A stretch of DNA of 44,910 bases from Paludibacteraceae bacterium (GTDB lineage Bacteria; Bacteroidota; Bacteroidia; Bacteroidales; Paludibacteraceae), in the NCBI GenBank assembly GCA_017446455.1, contig JAFSQV010000068.1, forward strand, positions 1-44,910, in the 5' to 3' direction. This document shows, one piece after another, positions 24,227-33,200 of this stretch. Within the stretch, counting starts at the first letter, position 1. Every line of letters starts with the position of its first letter. Position numbers and translations under genes: made by a program. The notes beneath the pieces were generated by a model. That model saw only the letters and a program-made list of their open reading frames with translations. It made no database searches and was not told the DNA's origin.

Positions 24227-24595
24227 ATGGCAGGAAAAAGTTTTTACTTTACGATCCAATCATGGATGTTGGATATAATGGAGTTACCGCTTAGCGATGT
24301 GGCGGTTTACGCGTATATCTACGGCTTAACCCATTCTGAAGAATTAGGCAAACAAGGCTGGCATGGCTCGAGAAGGCGATTGGCCAAGATCCTGCATGTC
24401 AGTCCATCTACCATGAATGACATCATCAATCGCTTATGGGAGAAAGGCTACATTCATATCTATAACGGCTTCATTACCAGCACGATAGACCGAGCAGAGA
24501 GGCCAAAGAAGACAGAGGATTTCCCCCTCGAAAATGCGATTGACCGAAATCCGGACACTTTTTCGGACGAAGAAGCCAGTGAAATACCGTTTTAA
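24227..24595 (+). CDS. Winged-helix protein resembling replication-initiator N-termini
   Basis: A 122-residue protein. Residues 1-90 read as a helix-turn-helix domain of the phage or plasmid replication-initiator type (SFYFTIQSWMLDIMELPLSDVAVYAYIYGLTHS, GSRRRLAKILHVSPSTMNDIINRLWEKGYIHIYNGF), in which the AxxLxVSxSTxxxxxxRLxxKG pattern is the recognition helix. The tail (DRNPDTFSDEEASEIPF) is short and acidic, so the usual catalytic or partner-binding part is absent. Four 21-bp-period repeats begin 12 bp after its stop, and a fifth inverted copy lies inside its 3' end. DNA binding is well supported; whether it replicates anything is inference. Confidence 0.78.
   Translation: MAGKSFYFTIQSWMLDIMELPLSDVAVYAYIYGLTHSEELGKQGWHGSRRRLAKILHVSPSTMNDIINRLWEKGYIHIYNGFITSTIDRAERPKKTEDFPLENAIDRNPDTFSDEEASEIPF
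24543..24556 (-). repeat. Inverted copy of the iteron inside the winged-helix gene
   Basis: ACCGAAATCCGGAC, whose complement contains CGGATTTCGG, matches the core of the repeats at 24608-24691 with one difference. Confidence 0.4.
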
Positions 24596-24607
24596 GGGCT
24601 TGCAATA

Positions 24608-24691
24608 AACGGATTTCGTACAAGGCCTAACGGATTTCGTGCGGTATTGTGCGATTTCCGTTCATAATTGTGCAGATTCCGTACACATTTA
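24608..24691 (+). repeat. Four iteron-like repeats with an exact 21-bp period
   Basis: The units begin at 24608, 24629, 24650 and 24671. Their 14-base cores are AACGGATTTCGTAC, AACGGATTTCGTGC, TGCGATTTCCGTTC and TGCAGATTCCGTAC; six columns are invariant, and the 21-bp period places each copy on the same helical face. They are followed by a run rich in A and T (24688-24715), as at many iteron origins. The 363 bp between the winged-helix gene and mnmE otherwise hold a GTTGTTG/CAACAAC stem around 24717-24765 and the mnmE promoter. Confidence 0.75.
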
Positions 24692-24912
24692 ATAAAAATA
24701 AAATGAAAAATAAAAGTTGTTGTTAATATGACGAAGTATGACGCTAGCACACCACCAACAACAAAGAAGAAATCATAATTTATTTTTGGACTTAAATTTA
24801 TTCCTTAGCCTTTTCTTGGCTTACTCTCGGAACATGATCCCGTGATGCTCCTGTTCTTTGCCAGTTCTTTACCCTTACCACCACCAATTTTTCATCTTTT
24901 CATACCTAACTC

Positions 24913-24956
24913 TTGCACATGTCGCAAAAAAGTTGTACCTTTGCAGCCGCAAAGGT
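24913..24956 (+). promoter_or_regulatory. mnmE promoter with a dyad over the start site
   Basis: TTG (24913-24915), 20 bases, TACCTTTG (24936-24943). A perfect 8+4+8 dyad, ACCTTTGC-AGCC-GCAAAGGT, covers 24937-24956, overlapping the -7 box and leader. The leader is only about 9 bases. Confidence 0.72.
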
Positions 24957-24958
24957 TT

Positions 24959-26275
24959 ATGGCAACGATTTGTGCGATATCAACGGCGTATGGCGCTGGC
25001 GGAATAGCCGTTATCCGCGTGTCAGGCGAGCAAGCTATCTCGATAGTAGATAGCCTCTTTGTCGGTCGTATACCCCTGCGCGAAGCGGCGGCCAATACCA
25101 TTCATTTCGGCCGTATTCAACGGGGAAATGAGGTATTGGATGAGGTTCTTTGTTCCGTATTCCGTGCGCCGCATTCCTTTACGGGCGAAGACACGGTAGA
25201 GATTGCGTGTCACGGGAGCCTGTATATCCAGCAGGAGTTGCTCCGATGGCTTATCGACGCGGGCTGTAAGGCTGCCGAACCCGGAGAGTTCACTCGCCGT
25301 GCGTTCCTGAACGGCAAGATGGACCTCACCCAAGCCGAAGCCGTAGCGGACCTCATCGCCGCGCAATCCAAAGCAGAGAAAGACCTGGCGCTGAGTCAGT
25401 TACGCGGCTCCGTGTCCAATGAACTCGCTTCGCTCCGCGAAAGGCTGCTGCATTTCACGTCCCTCATCGAGCTGGAATTGGACTTTGCGGACCATGAAGA
25501 GTTGGAGTTTGCCGATCGCACGGAACTGAGCCAATTAGCCGATGAAATCGAGAAGAACTTAGCAGCACTCCTTGCGTCTTTCCGTACGGGCAATGCCATC
25601 CGAAACGGAATACCCGTCGCGATCATCGGTGCACCGAACGTAGGTAAGTCCACATTGCTCAATGCGCTGCTCGGCGAACAACGCGCGATCGTAAGCGATA
25701 TACAAGGTACCACGCGCGACACGATCGAAGACACGCTCGTGATCGACGGCATCCTCTTCCGACTTATCGACACCGCTGGTATACGCGAAACGAGCGATAC
25801 TATCGAACAATTAGGCGTCGAGCGATCGCGTAAAGCCATCGAACGCGCACAGATTATCGTGCACGTTCGTGACAATGATGAAATGAGCGAAGCTTTGCTT
25901 CTCAATGGTGAAATGGTGAAGGGCACGGTTATCAACGTCCTCAATAAATCCGACTTAGGCGTAAAGGGTGAAGGAATTCTGATTTCCGCCAAGAACAACG
26001 ATATTGAGCCGTTGAAAAGGGAGTTAGTTCGCATCGCAAGGGCGTCTCTGCAGACCTCGGCGGTGATGCTGTCCAATGCTCGCCATTACGACGCGATAAA
26101 TCGTGCACACGAAGCGATAGTGCGTGTACAAGAGGGCATGGCACAAGGTCTCTCCGGAGAACTGCTCTCGATGGACCTGCAGGACTGCCTCTCCGCCCTC
26201 GGAGAAGTGACAGGCCAGATCACCAACGCCGAAGTACTATCGAATATATTCAGCAAATTCTGTATAGGCAAATGA
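24959..26275 (+). CDS. mnmE: tRNA uridine-5-carboxymethylaminomethyl GTPase MnmE
   Basis: A 438-residue MnmE starting [23 protein letters not shown] at ATG 24959; a longer frame upstream crosses the promoter and is rejected. It has the N-terminal folate-binding domain ([41 protein letters not shown]), an inserted G domain ([29 protein letters not shown]) and the family's C-terminal FCIGK with its reactive Cys. With MnmG it modifies wobble uridines of tRNA. Its stop overlaps the yicC start by 4 bases, giving a coupled pair. Confidence 0.97.
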   Translation: MATICAISTAYGAGGIAVIRVSGEQAISIVDSLFVGRIPLREAAANTIHFGRIQRGNEVLDEVLCSVFRAPHSFTGEDTVEIACHGSLYIQQELLRWLIDAGCKAAEPGEFTRRAFLNGKMDLTQAEAVADLIAAQSKAEKDLALSQLRGSVSNELASLRERLLHFTSLIELELDFADHEELEFADRTELSQLADEIEKNLAALLASFRTGNAIRNGIPVAIIGAPNVGKSTLLNALLGEQRAIVSDIQGTTRDTIEDTLVIDGILFRLIDTAGIRETSDTIEQLGVERSRKAIERAQIIVHVRDNDEMSEALLLNGEMVKGTVINVLNKSDLGVKGEGILISAKNNDIEPLKRELVRIARASLQTSAVMLSNARHYDAINRAHEAIVRVQEGMAQGLSGELLSMDLQDCLSALGEVTGQITNAEVLSNIFSKFCIGK

Positions 26276-27162
26276 TACTATCTATGACCGGCTACGGAAA
26301 GGCCGAGACCACTTTCCGAACACACAAACTGATTTGCGAGATTCGTTCGCTCAACTCCAAAACCATGGACCTCTCTATGCGCCTGGCACCTGCGCTGCGG
26401 ACTCGTGAACTCGATATCCGCACGATTGTCAGTCAGCGCCTCGAGCGAGGAAAAGTAGATCTCTTCATATATGAAGAGTCAGCAATTAGCAATCAGCAAT
26501 TAGCAATTAGTTCTGTGAACTGGTCGGCCGCCAAAGAGTATGCGCGCCAGTACACCGAGCAGTTCGGAAGTCCCGTTTCCCCGGAAGTGATGGCATCCAT
26601 CCTTCGTTTCCCGGATGTGATCAAGCAACAGGAAGATACATCCGACCTCACCGACGAGGAGTGGAGCAACATCCAGGCGACGCTCAACAAAGCGCTCGAT
26701 GCCTTTATCGCTTTCCGTACGCAAGAAGGCGTTGCGCTCCAAGCGATGTTCATGGAAAAACTCGATGGAATCGCGGATTTGTTGGCGCAAGTAGAGCCCT
26801 TTGAGAAAGGGCGCGTAGCGAAAATCAAAGAGCGCCTGGAGCAGAACCTCGCGCAACTCTCCGCCGAGACACAGGCACAGATAGACCGCAACCGCCTCGA
26901 GCAAGAGATGATCTATTACCTCGAGAAACTGGATATCACCGAAGAAAAAGTGCGTCTCACGAACCACATCAAGTATTTCCGCGAGACGATGGCTACCGAA
27001 GGTAGCGGAGTAGGGAAGAAACTCGGATTCATCGCCCAAGAGATGGGCCGCGAGATCAATACCCTCGGCTCAAAATCCAACCAAAGCGAGATGCAGATTC
27101 TCGTCGTTAAGATGAAAGATATACTCGAGCAAATCAAGGAACAGGTCCTTAATGTGCTCTAA
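26272..27162 (+). CDS. yicC: YicC family endoribonuclease-like protein
   Basis: A 296-residue protein starting [15 protein letters not shown], the family signature, with [21 protein letters not shown] following. The C-terminal domain is intact ([52 protein letters not shown]), including the conserved EINT-SK motif. YicC-like proteins act as RNases in other bacteria. Near residues 63-80 the coding sequence contains an 18-bp perfect palindrome (26461-26478) and four tandem heptamers (26481-26508), giving [12 protein letters not shown], a likely insertion in a loop. It overlaps mnmE by 4 bases and is followed 10 bp later by gmk. Confidence 0.93.
   Translation: MILSMTGYGKAETTFRTHKLICEIRSLNSKTMDLSMRLAPALRTRELDIRTIVSQRLERGKVDLFIYEESAISNQQLAISSVNWSAAKEYARQYTEQFGSPVSPEVMASILRFPDVIKQQEDTSDLTDEEWSNIQATLNKALDAFIAFRTQEGVALQAMFMEKLDGIADLLAQVEPFEKGRVAKIKERLEQNLAQLSAETQAQIDRNRLEQEMIYYLEKLDITEEKVRLTNHIKYFRETMATEGSGVGKKLGFIAQEMGREINTLGSKSNQSEMQILVVKMKDILEQIKEQVLNVL
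26461..26508. repeat. Palindrome plus heptamer array inside yicC
   Basis: CTCTTCATATATGAAGAG (26461-26478) is a perfect palindrome. From 26481 the units AGCAATT, AGCAATC, AGCAATT and AGCAATT follow head to tail. The reading frame stays open through both. Confidence 0.8.
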
Positions 27163-27172
27163 TTGGTAATTT

Positions 27173-27724
27173 ATGATATACATCTTTTGTGCGCCGTCAG
27201 GTAGCGGCAAATCGACTATGGTGAAGCACCTGCTCACCAAGCACCCGGATCTCTTTGAACTGTCCGTGTCTTGTACCACGCGACCTCCGCGAGGACAGGA
27301 AGTACACGGGAAAGAGTATTATTTCATCTCCGTGGAGGAATTCCAGAAACGTATAGAAAACGACGATTTCATCGAGTTTGAGCAGGTCTATGAAGGTCTG
27401 TATTATGGTACGCTCAAAGAGGAGATCGACCGAATCGAGTCTGCCGGCCGGCAGGTGCTCTTTGACGTCGATGTGAAAGGCGGCTTGAACCTCAAGCGTA
27501 TCCTCGGCGACAAAGCGGTGTCGATCTTTATTTGCCCGCCGTCCATCGAGGAGTTACGTCGTCGCCTGGAAGGCCGCGGAGACACCAGTCCCGAGATGAT
27601 CGAGAAACGGTTGGCGAAAGCGTCCATCGAGATAGAAGACATGCAGTATTTCGACCGCGTCGTCGTAAACGACGACCTGAACCATGCGTTTGAACAATTA
27701 GACGCCATCATCGACGAGAACTGA
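27173..27724 (+). CDS. gmk: Guanylate kinase
   Basis: A 183-residue P-loop kinase: FCAPSGSGKSTMVKHLL, SVSCTTRPPRGQEVHGKEYYFIS, FIEFEQVYEGLYYGT, and VLFDVDVKGGLNLK. It converts GMP to GDP with ATP. The length is normal for the family. It follows yicC by 10 bp, a common pairing, and its stop shares one base with the folC start. Confidence 0.96.
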   Translation: MIYIFCAPSGSGKSTMVKHLLTKHPDLFELSVSCTTRPPRGQEVHGKEYYFISVEEFQKRIENDDFIEFEQVYEGLYYGTLKEEIDRIESAGRQVLFDVDVKGGLNLKRILGDKAVSIFICPPSIEELRRRLEGRGDTSPEMIEKRLAKASIEIEDMQYFDRVVVNDDLNHAFEQLDAIIDEN

Positions 27725-29007
27725 TGACCTATCAAGCCGCTATAGACTATTTGTATAACGCTCGCCCACCGTTTCATATGGTGGGCGCGTCGGCTTATAA
27801 ACCGGGTTTGGAGAACACGCTCCGGCTGATGGCGTATGTGGGCAATCCGCACGAACAGCTCCGCGCCATCCACGTAGCCGGAACGAACGGTAAAGGTTCG
27901 ACCTCTCATCTTATCGCCGCTGCTTTGCAAGCTTCGGGGCTCAAAGTAGGCCTCTTCACCAGCCCGCATTTAGTGAGCCTGACGGAGCGGATACGCATCA
28001 ACGGAACGCCTATCGAAGAACAAGAAATAGCTGATTTCATCGAGCAAAACAAAGACTTCTTGGATGCTATACAACCTTCGTTCTTCGAGACCATGACCGC
28101 CCTCGCTTTTGCGTATTTCGTGAAGCAGAAAGTGGATGTCGCGGTAATAGAAGTAGGGCTGGGCGGTCGCTTGGACAGCACGAATGTGCTGACACCCATA
28201 CTCTCCGTAATCACAAACATCGGTTTTGACCATACGGAGTTTTTGGGCAACACCCTAAAGCAGATCGCGCAAGAGAAAGCAGGTATCATCAAACCGCATG
28301 TGCCTTGCGTCATTGGCGAGACGCACCCGCAGACAATGAATGTGTTCCTCGACCGTGCGCGTGAATGCGGTATATTAGGTGAAGGATTAGAGACCACCGA
28401 CTGCCGTATATGGTTTGCCGACCAGTGCGGTTATATGCGCTCCCGCCGCTTGCGCGAAGCGCCGGAATGTGAGTTGAAGGGCATTTATCAAGAGCAGAAC
28501 CAACAAACAGCGTATGTGGCGCTGCAAGTGTTGCGTAACTATACCTCTCTTCATGTTCCGACCTCTGCGATTAGCGAGGGTTTTGCGCATGTTTGTTCGC
28601 TGACCGGTTTGCGCGGACGATGGGAGACATTAAGTAAACAACCTCTGACGATCTGCGACACGGGGCATAACAGCCACGGACTGCAATATGTAGCGCGCCA
28701 ACTCAAAGAGTTGAAGAACCCGCACATATGGCTTGTTTTCGGCATGGTGAACGACAAAGACACTGAGGTGGTGATGCGCCTGCTGCCCGCCGGCGAGCGC
28801 TATCACTATATCTTCACCACACCCAACACCCACCGTGCCCGTAGTGCACAAGAGATGCTGGCGCTGTGGGGCAGAGAAGGCATCGCGATGGATGATCCGA
28901 AAGAGGCGATTCGCTATGCGCAACAGCATGCCGCGCCGGAAGATGCCATCTTTATCGGCGGCAGTAATTATTTAGTAGGAGACGCAATAACGAGTTATGA
29001 AGTATAA
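27724..29007 (+). CDS. folC: Bifunctional folylpolyglutamate / dihydrofolate synthase
   Basis: A 427-residue Mur-ligase-type enzyme. It has the ATP loop HVAGTNGKGSTSHL at about 50-63, TSPHLVSLTERIRING, VGLGGRLDSTNV, and the C-terminal motifs LRGRWE, DTGHNSHGL and VFGMVNDKD. It adds glutamate to dihydropteroate and tetrahydrofolate. It overlaps prmA by 11 bases. No sign of damage. Confidence 0.95.
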   Translation: MTYQAAIDYLYNARPPFHMVGASAYKPGLENTLRLMAYVGNPHEQLRAIHVAGTNGKGSTSHLIAAALQASGLKVGLFTSPHLVSLTERIRINGTPIEEQEIADFIEQNKDFLDAIQPSFFETMTALAFAYFVKQKVDVAVIEVGLGGRLDSTNVLTPILSVITNIGFDHTEFLGNTLKQIAQEKAGIIKPHVPCVIGETHPQTMNVFLDRARECGILGEGLETTDCRIWFADQCGYMRSRRLREAPECELKGIYQEQNQQTAYVALQVLRNYTSLHVPTSAISEGFAHVCSLTGLRGRWETLSKQPLTICDTGHNSHGLQYVARQLKELKNPHIWLVFGMVNDKDTEVVMRLLPAGERYHYIFTTPNTHRARSAQEMLALWGREGIAMDDPKEAIRYAQQHAAPEDAIFIGGSNYLVGDAITSYEV

Positions 29008-29770
29008 TGTATTGCACATACAGACCGCTTTTGCCGAAGAATGGCAAGCCGATGTGTTTAACCAGCAGATATGCGAGTTAGGCGTCGATACGATAGACGA
29101 TGCGGACTACTATATTCCTTCGGAACTATGGGCAGAAAATGCCGATGAGATCGAAGCATTGTGCGCGGCTACCGAAGGCGTTACATTTGTGGATGCAGAG
29201 CAATGCCCGGATGAGAACTGGAATGCCGCATGGGAGGCCGAACATCCGATGCAGGAATTGCCTCTCGGCGTGAAGATTATCCCGCATTGCGCGTTCGGCG
29301 CCGGACATCACGAGACGACCTCGATGATTATCAACACGTTAGTTCGTTCGCATCTATCGGGGAAAAACGTGCTGGATCACGGAACAGGCACCGGCGTTTT
29401 AGCCATCTTCGCCAAGCGTCTGGGTGCGGCATCCGTTGTAGCCGTCGATATCGACGATAAGAGTGTAGCGAATGCGATAGAGAATGCGGCGCTCAACGGC
29501 GAGACGATCGACGTGCGTCTCGGTTGCACTGTGCCGGAAGAAAACTACGACCTGATTCTCGCGAATATTCACCGCAATATCCTCCTCGCAAACATGGCAT
29601 CATATGCAAAGCATATGCATGCAGGCGGTGAGTTATGGATTAGCGGATTTTATGCCGAAGACTGTCCTGCGTTGCAAGAAGCAGCAGAAACCCAAGGCCT
29701 GACGCTCATCGACGTCCAAGAGAAGAACGGATGGCAGTTGATGAGATATCGAAAAGAGGGGCGTCTTTGA
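28997..29770 (+). CDS. prmA: Ribosomal protein L11 methyltransferase
   Basis: A 257-residue protein. The SAM-binding motif is LDHGTGTGVLAIFA, preceded by HCAFGAGHHETTSMI, and the substrate loop is ILANIHRNILLAN, the Bacteroidetes form of the N-P-P-like motif. It trimethylates L11. It overlaps folC by 11 bases. Its final 65 bases overlap the 3' end of nadD on the opposite strand, so the two transcripts meet tail to tail without a terminator. Confidence 0.94.
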   Translation: MKYNVLHIQTAFAEEWQADVFNQQICELGVDTIDDADYYIPSELWAENADEIEALCAATEGVTFVDAEQCPDENWNAAWEAEHPMQELPLGVKIIPHCAFGAGHHETTSMIINTLVRSHLSGKNVLDHGTGTGVLAIFAKRLGAASVVAVDIDDKSVANAIENAALNGETIDVRLGCTVPEENYDLILANIHRNILLANMASYAKHMHAGGELWISGFYAEDCPALQEAAETQGLTLIDVQEKNGWQLMRYRKEGRL

Positions 29771-30221
29771 GATAAACAATATTCGGATTGCTCGGAATAT
29801 TCGGATTATTCTGATTATTCAGCTTCCTCGGATAAACAAAGACGCGATAATTTTCCAGAATATATTCCCATTCCCGCCACTGGGTGAAGATCGCTAAGTT
29901 ATCTTCTCCTATGACGAGCGTAAACTCATGTTCTGGGTAGGCTTTGCGCAAGGCCCGAAGGGTATTGGCAGTATACGAGGGGCGGGGAAGAGAGAACTCA
30001 AAATCAGAGGCCTTAAGTCCCTTAATATCTTTGATCGCCTCGCGCACCGCCTCCAGTCGTTCTTCTTCCGGAGCAAGTATTCCTGCCGCTTTCAACGGAT
30101 TATTCGGGCTCACAAGCAGCCAGATCTCATCGAGGTCCGTGTGCTCGATGATCCACTTAGCCAAACCCACATGTCCGAAATGCACGGGATTGAAACTACC
30201 TCCGTAAATACCTATTTTCAT
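29706..30221 (-). CDS. nadD: Nicotinate-nucleotide adenylyltransferase, C-terminally shortened
   Basis: A 171-residue NadD. The nucleotidyltransferase motif GGSFNPVHFGH opens the protein, followed by SPNNPLK, ASDFEFSLPRPSYTANTL, LVIGEDNLAIF and DISSTAIRSSL. The family usually continues about 15-20 residues after the ISSTxIR motif (a helix ending in VxxYI); here it stops four residues after SSL. Near residues 140-155 an in-frame nine-base repeat (29778-29831) writes NNQ-NNP-NIP-SNP-NIV. NadD makes deamido-NAD in the cytoplasm. It overlaps dnaE by 4 bases and prmA's 3' end by 65 bases. Confidence 0.9.
   Translation of the reverse strand: MKIGIYGGSFNPVHFGHVGLAKWIIEHTDLDEIWLLVSPNNPLKAAGILAPEEERLEAVREAIKDIKGLKASDFEFSLPRPSYTANTLRALRKAYPEHEFTLVIGEDNLAIFTQWREWEYILENYRVFVYPRKLNNQNNPNIPSNPNIVYLKDAPLFDISSTAIRSSLGRR
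29778..29831 (-). repeat. Six nine-base repeats inside nadD
   Basis: On the plus strand the units read AATATTCGG, ATTGCTCGG, AATATTCGG, ATTATTCTG, ATTATTCAG and CTTCCTCGG. In the nadD frame they encode a string of Asn/Pro/Ile tripeptides, probably a surface loop. Confidence 0.8.
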
Positions 30222-33200
30222 TCGTTTGTCTTGACTGAGAAATCAAGGACACCGTCGGCTCGCTGCTCGCAGAGCCAGTGGTAGAACTGCGGGGTGACAT
30301 GAATAGATTGCGAACGACTCGTCAATACAACATGTTGCCTATTCATCGGGTTATATACCGTCACGTGAAGCCGTACTTGACCCGGATTCTTGGTCGTTTG
30401 CTCCACGAGTTCATCGATGATTTCCGGCGTGATGGTATCAAGCGACAGACGGATATTGAGTCCCTCTGTACGTTGGTTTTGCACCTCGTTCAACATATCG
30501 ACGCGTTGAACTACAAACTCAAACTCCGCTTCCTCATCCGGCGCCTCTTTGAACCACCGTTGACCGGCGTTCTTCTGCTGTACCACACCCGTGACAAGCA
30601 CATACAGGTCCTTAAGCATCAGGTGCGCAAACTGCGAGTAGGCATTGCCGAAGAGCACGAGCTGATAGGTACCGCTATAATCGGCGATCGTATATCGGCC
30701 GTAAGGATTGCCTTTCTGGCTTATTTTCTGCTCCGCCTCGGTAATGATACCGCCCAGCAGGCACGCTTGGTTCTTATGGGCCGCCAGGAACTCAGAGGGT
30801 AGGAGAATAGCCTCTTCCGGTTGCTCCGCTTTCGCGGCACGCAGCAGGTCCTCTGCATCCTTGCGTTGCTCCGGTTTGCGCCAGTTCTCGAAGAGTGTCA
30901 GCTCATTAGCGGTGATATTACACAGCTCTCTGACTTCGAACGCATACTCGTCCAGCGGGTGCGCAGAGAGATAGATGCCGATGAGGTCTTTCTCCTTGTT
31001 AAGGCGCTCGATGGTGTCCCAACGCGGCACTTGCGGTAGGTCGGGGTGCTTCACCTCTATCGCAGTGTCCAGATCGCCAAAGAGCGAGTTAGCGTTATTC
31101 TCCTTGTCGGCCTGCCATTTATTACCGTAGTTCATCAGCAGATCCAGCCCACTATTGCCGTTTTCATCGGTACCAAAGAACTGCTCGCGGTAGATGTCGC
31201 TAAAGCATTCGAATGCGCCTGCTTGCGCCAGATTCTCGATCGTCTTACGGTTGCAACTCTGCAGGTTGACACGCTCAAGGAAATCGAAGATATCTTTGTA
31301 TTTGCCATGCTTCTCGCGCTCGGAGATGATGGCTTCTGCGGCGCCTTCGCCGACACCCTTGATACCACCCAAACCGAAGCGTATATCGCCTTTCTGGTTG
31401 ACGGTAAAGGAGAGTTCAGACTCGTTGACATCGGGTTCTAACACGCTCACTTTCAGTGCGTTGCACTCGTCCATCAGTTTGGTTACCTCTTTGATATCGT
31501 CCTTATGAACGGTGAGGTTCGCCGCCATGAATTCCGCAGGATAATGGGCCTTGAGATAACCCGTCTGGTACGCTACCCACGAATAACAAGCGGCGTGCGA
31601 CTTATTGAAGGCATAGGACGCGAACTTCTTCCAGTCCTCCCAAATCTTGGTGAGAATCTTCACATCATGTCCGTTGGCTTTTCCGCCTTCCATGAACTTA
31701 TCTTGCAGCGAGGCCAGTACGTCCATCTGCTTCTTACCCATCGCCTTACGGAGTTTGTCGCTCTCGCCGCGGGTGAAGTTCGCTAATAGACGACTGAGCA
31801 GCATGACTTGCTCCTGATAGACGGTGACACCATAGGTGTCCTTGAGGTATTTCTCCATGACGGGAATGTCGTACGTCACGGGTTCGATACCTTGTTTGCG
31901 CTTGATGAACTGCGGGATATAATCCATCGGTCCCGGTCGGTAGAGGGCGTTCATGGCGATGAGGTCGCCGATGACGGTAGGTTTCAATTCCCGCAGATAT
32001 TTCTGCATACCCGCCGACTCAAACTGGAACACCGCAACCGTGCGGCCTTCCTGGAAGAGCTTATAGGTCAGTTCGTCGTCAATAGGAATATGGTCGATGT
32101 CGATGTCTATGCCGCGGGCTTTCTTGATGTTTCGCAGGCACTCCTTGATAATCGTCAGGGTAATGAGACCGAGGAAGTCCATCTTAATCAGTCCTACGGA
32201 CTCTACGACGTGGCCGTCGTATTCGGTGACAAGCACGCGCTTCTTGCTATTCTTATCTTCTACCGAACTCAACGGGGCAAAATTGGTCAAATCATCGGCT
32301 CCGATGATCACGCCGCAAGCGTGTACACCTACTTGACGAATCGTGCCTTCGAGACGCGCTGCGTACTCGAGCATTGAGCGGGTATTGGGATCGCCCTGCT
32401 CGTACTCGCGCTTGAGTTCGTCGATATATTTGTAGCAGTTTTTGAGGTTCACCTTTGGTGACTTACCCTTCTCATCCTTGATGTTTCCGGGAAATTCGCG
32501 ATCGGGGATGAGTCCTTTCAGTTCGTTGACGCGCGAGAGCGGAATCTGTTGTACGCGTCCTACATCCGCGAGGGCGGACTTGGTTGCCATCTTACCATAG
32601 GTCACGATATGCGCTACGTGCGTCTCACCGTATTTACGGCTCACGTAATCCAGCACTTTGCCGCGACCGCAATCCTCGAAGTCGGTATCGATATCGGGTA
32701 GGGAGATACGGTCAGGGTTGAGGAAACGCTCGAATAGGAGATCGTACTCCAGCGGGTCTAAGTCCGTGATTTTCAGGCAGTAAGCTACTACCGATCCGGC
32801 GGCCGAACCACGCCCTGGTCCTACGGACACATCGAGTTCCTCGCGCGCCGCGCGGATAAAATCCATGACGATAAGGAAGTAGCCCGGGAAACCCATCGAG
32901 ATGATGGTATTGAGCTCAAACTCGATACGCTCTTTAAGTACCTCGTCGTTCTCGAGCCGCTCTTTGCCGTAGCGCTCCAGCGCTCCTTCCATTGTCAAGT
33001 GGCGCAAGTACGCCGATTCGAAAGCCAGACGATCCGGATAATCTTCTTCTTTACCAAAGGACGCAGGGATGTCGAATTTCGGCATGATAGGTCCGTGGTC
33101 GATGTCATATAGCTCGATTTTATCGACTATTTCCTGGGTGTTAGCAAGTGCTTCGGGGATGTCGCTGAAGATCTGAGCCATCTCTTCCGGCGTCTTGAGC

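Noticed and set aside
24608-24691. The 21-bp repeats as a CRISPR array
   Set aside because: The period is far too short for repeat plus spacer, the repeats diverge and no cas gene is present.
24842-24958. N-terminal extension of MnmE
   Set aside because: The promoter lies inside it, and the family begins at MATICAIST.
29706-29770. A frameshift in nadD restoring the full C-terminus
   Set aside because: I read the sequence after the stop in the minus-strand frames and saw no match to the expected final helix.
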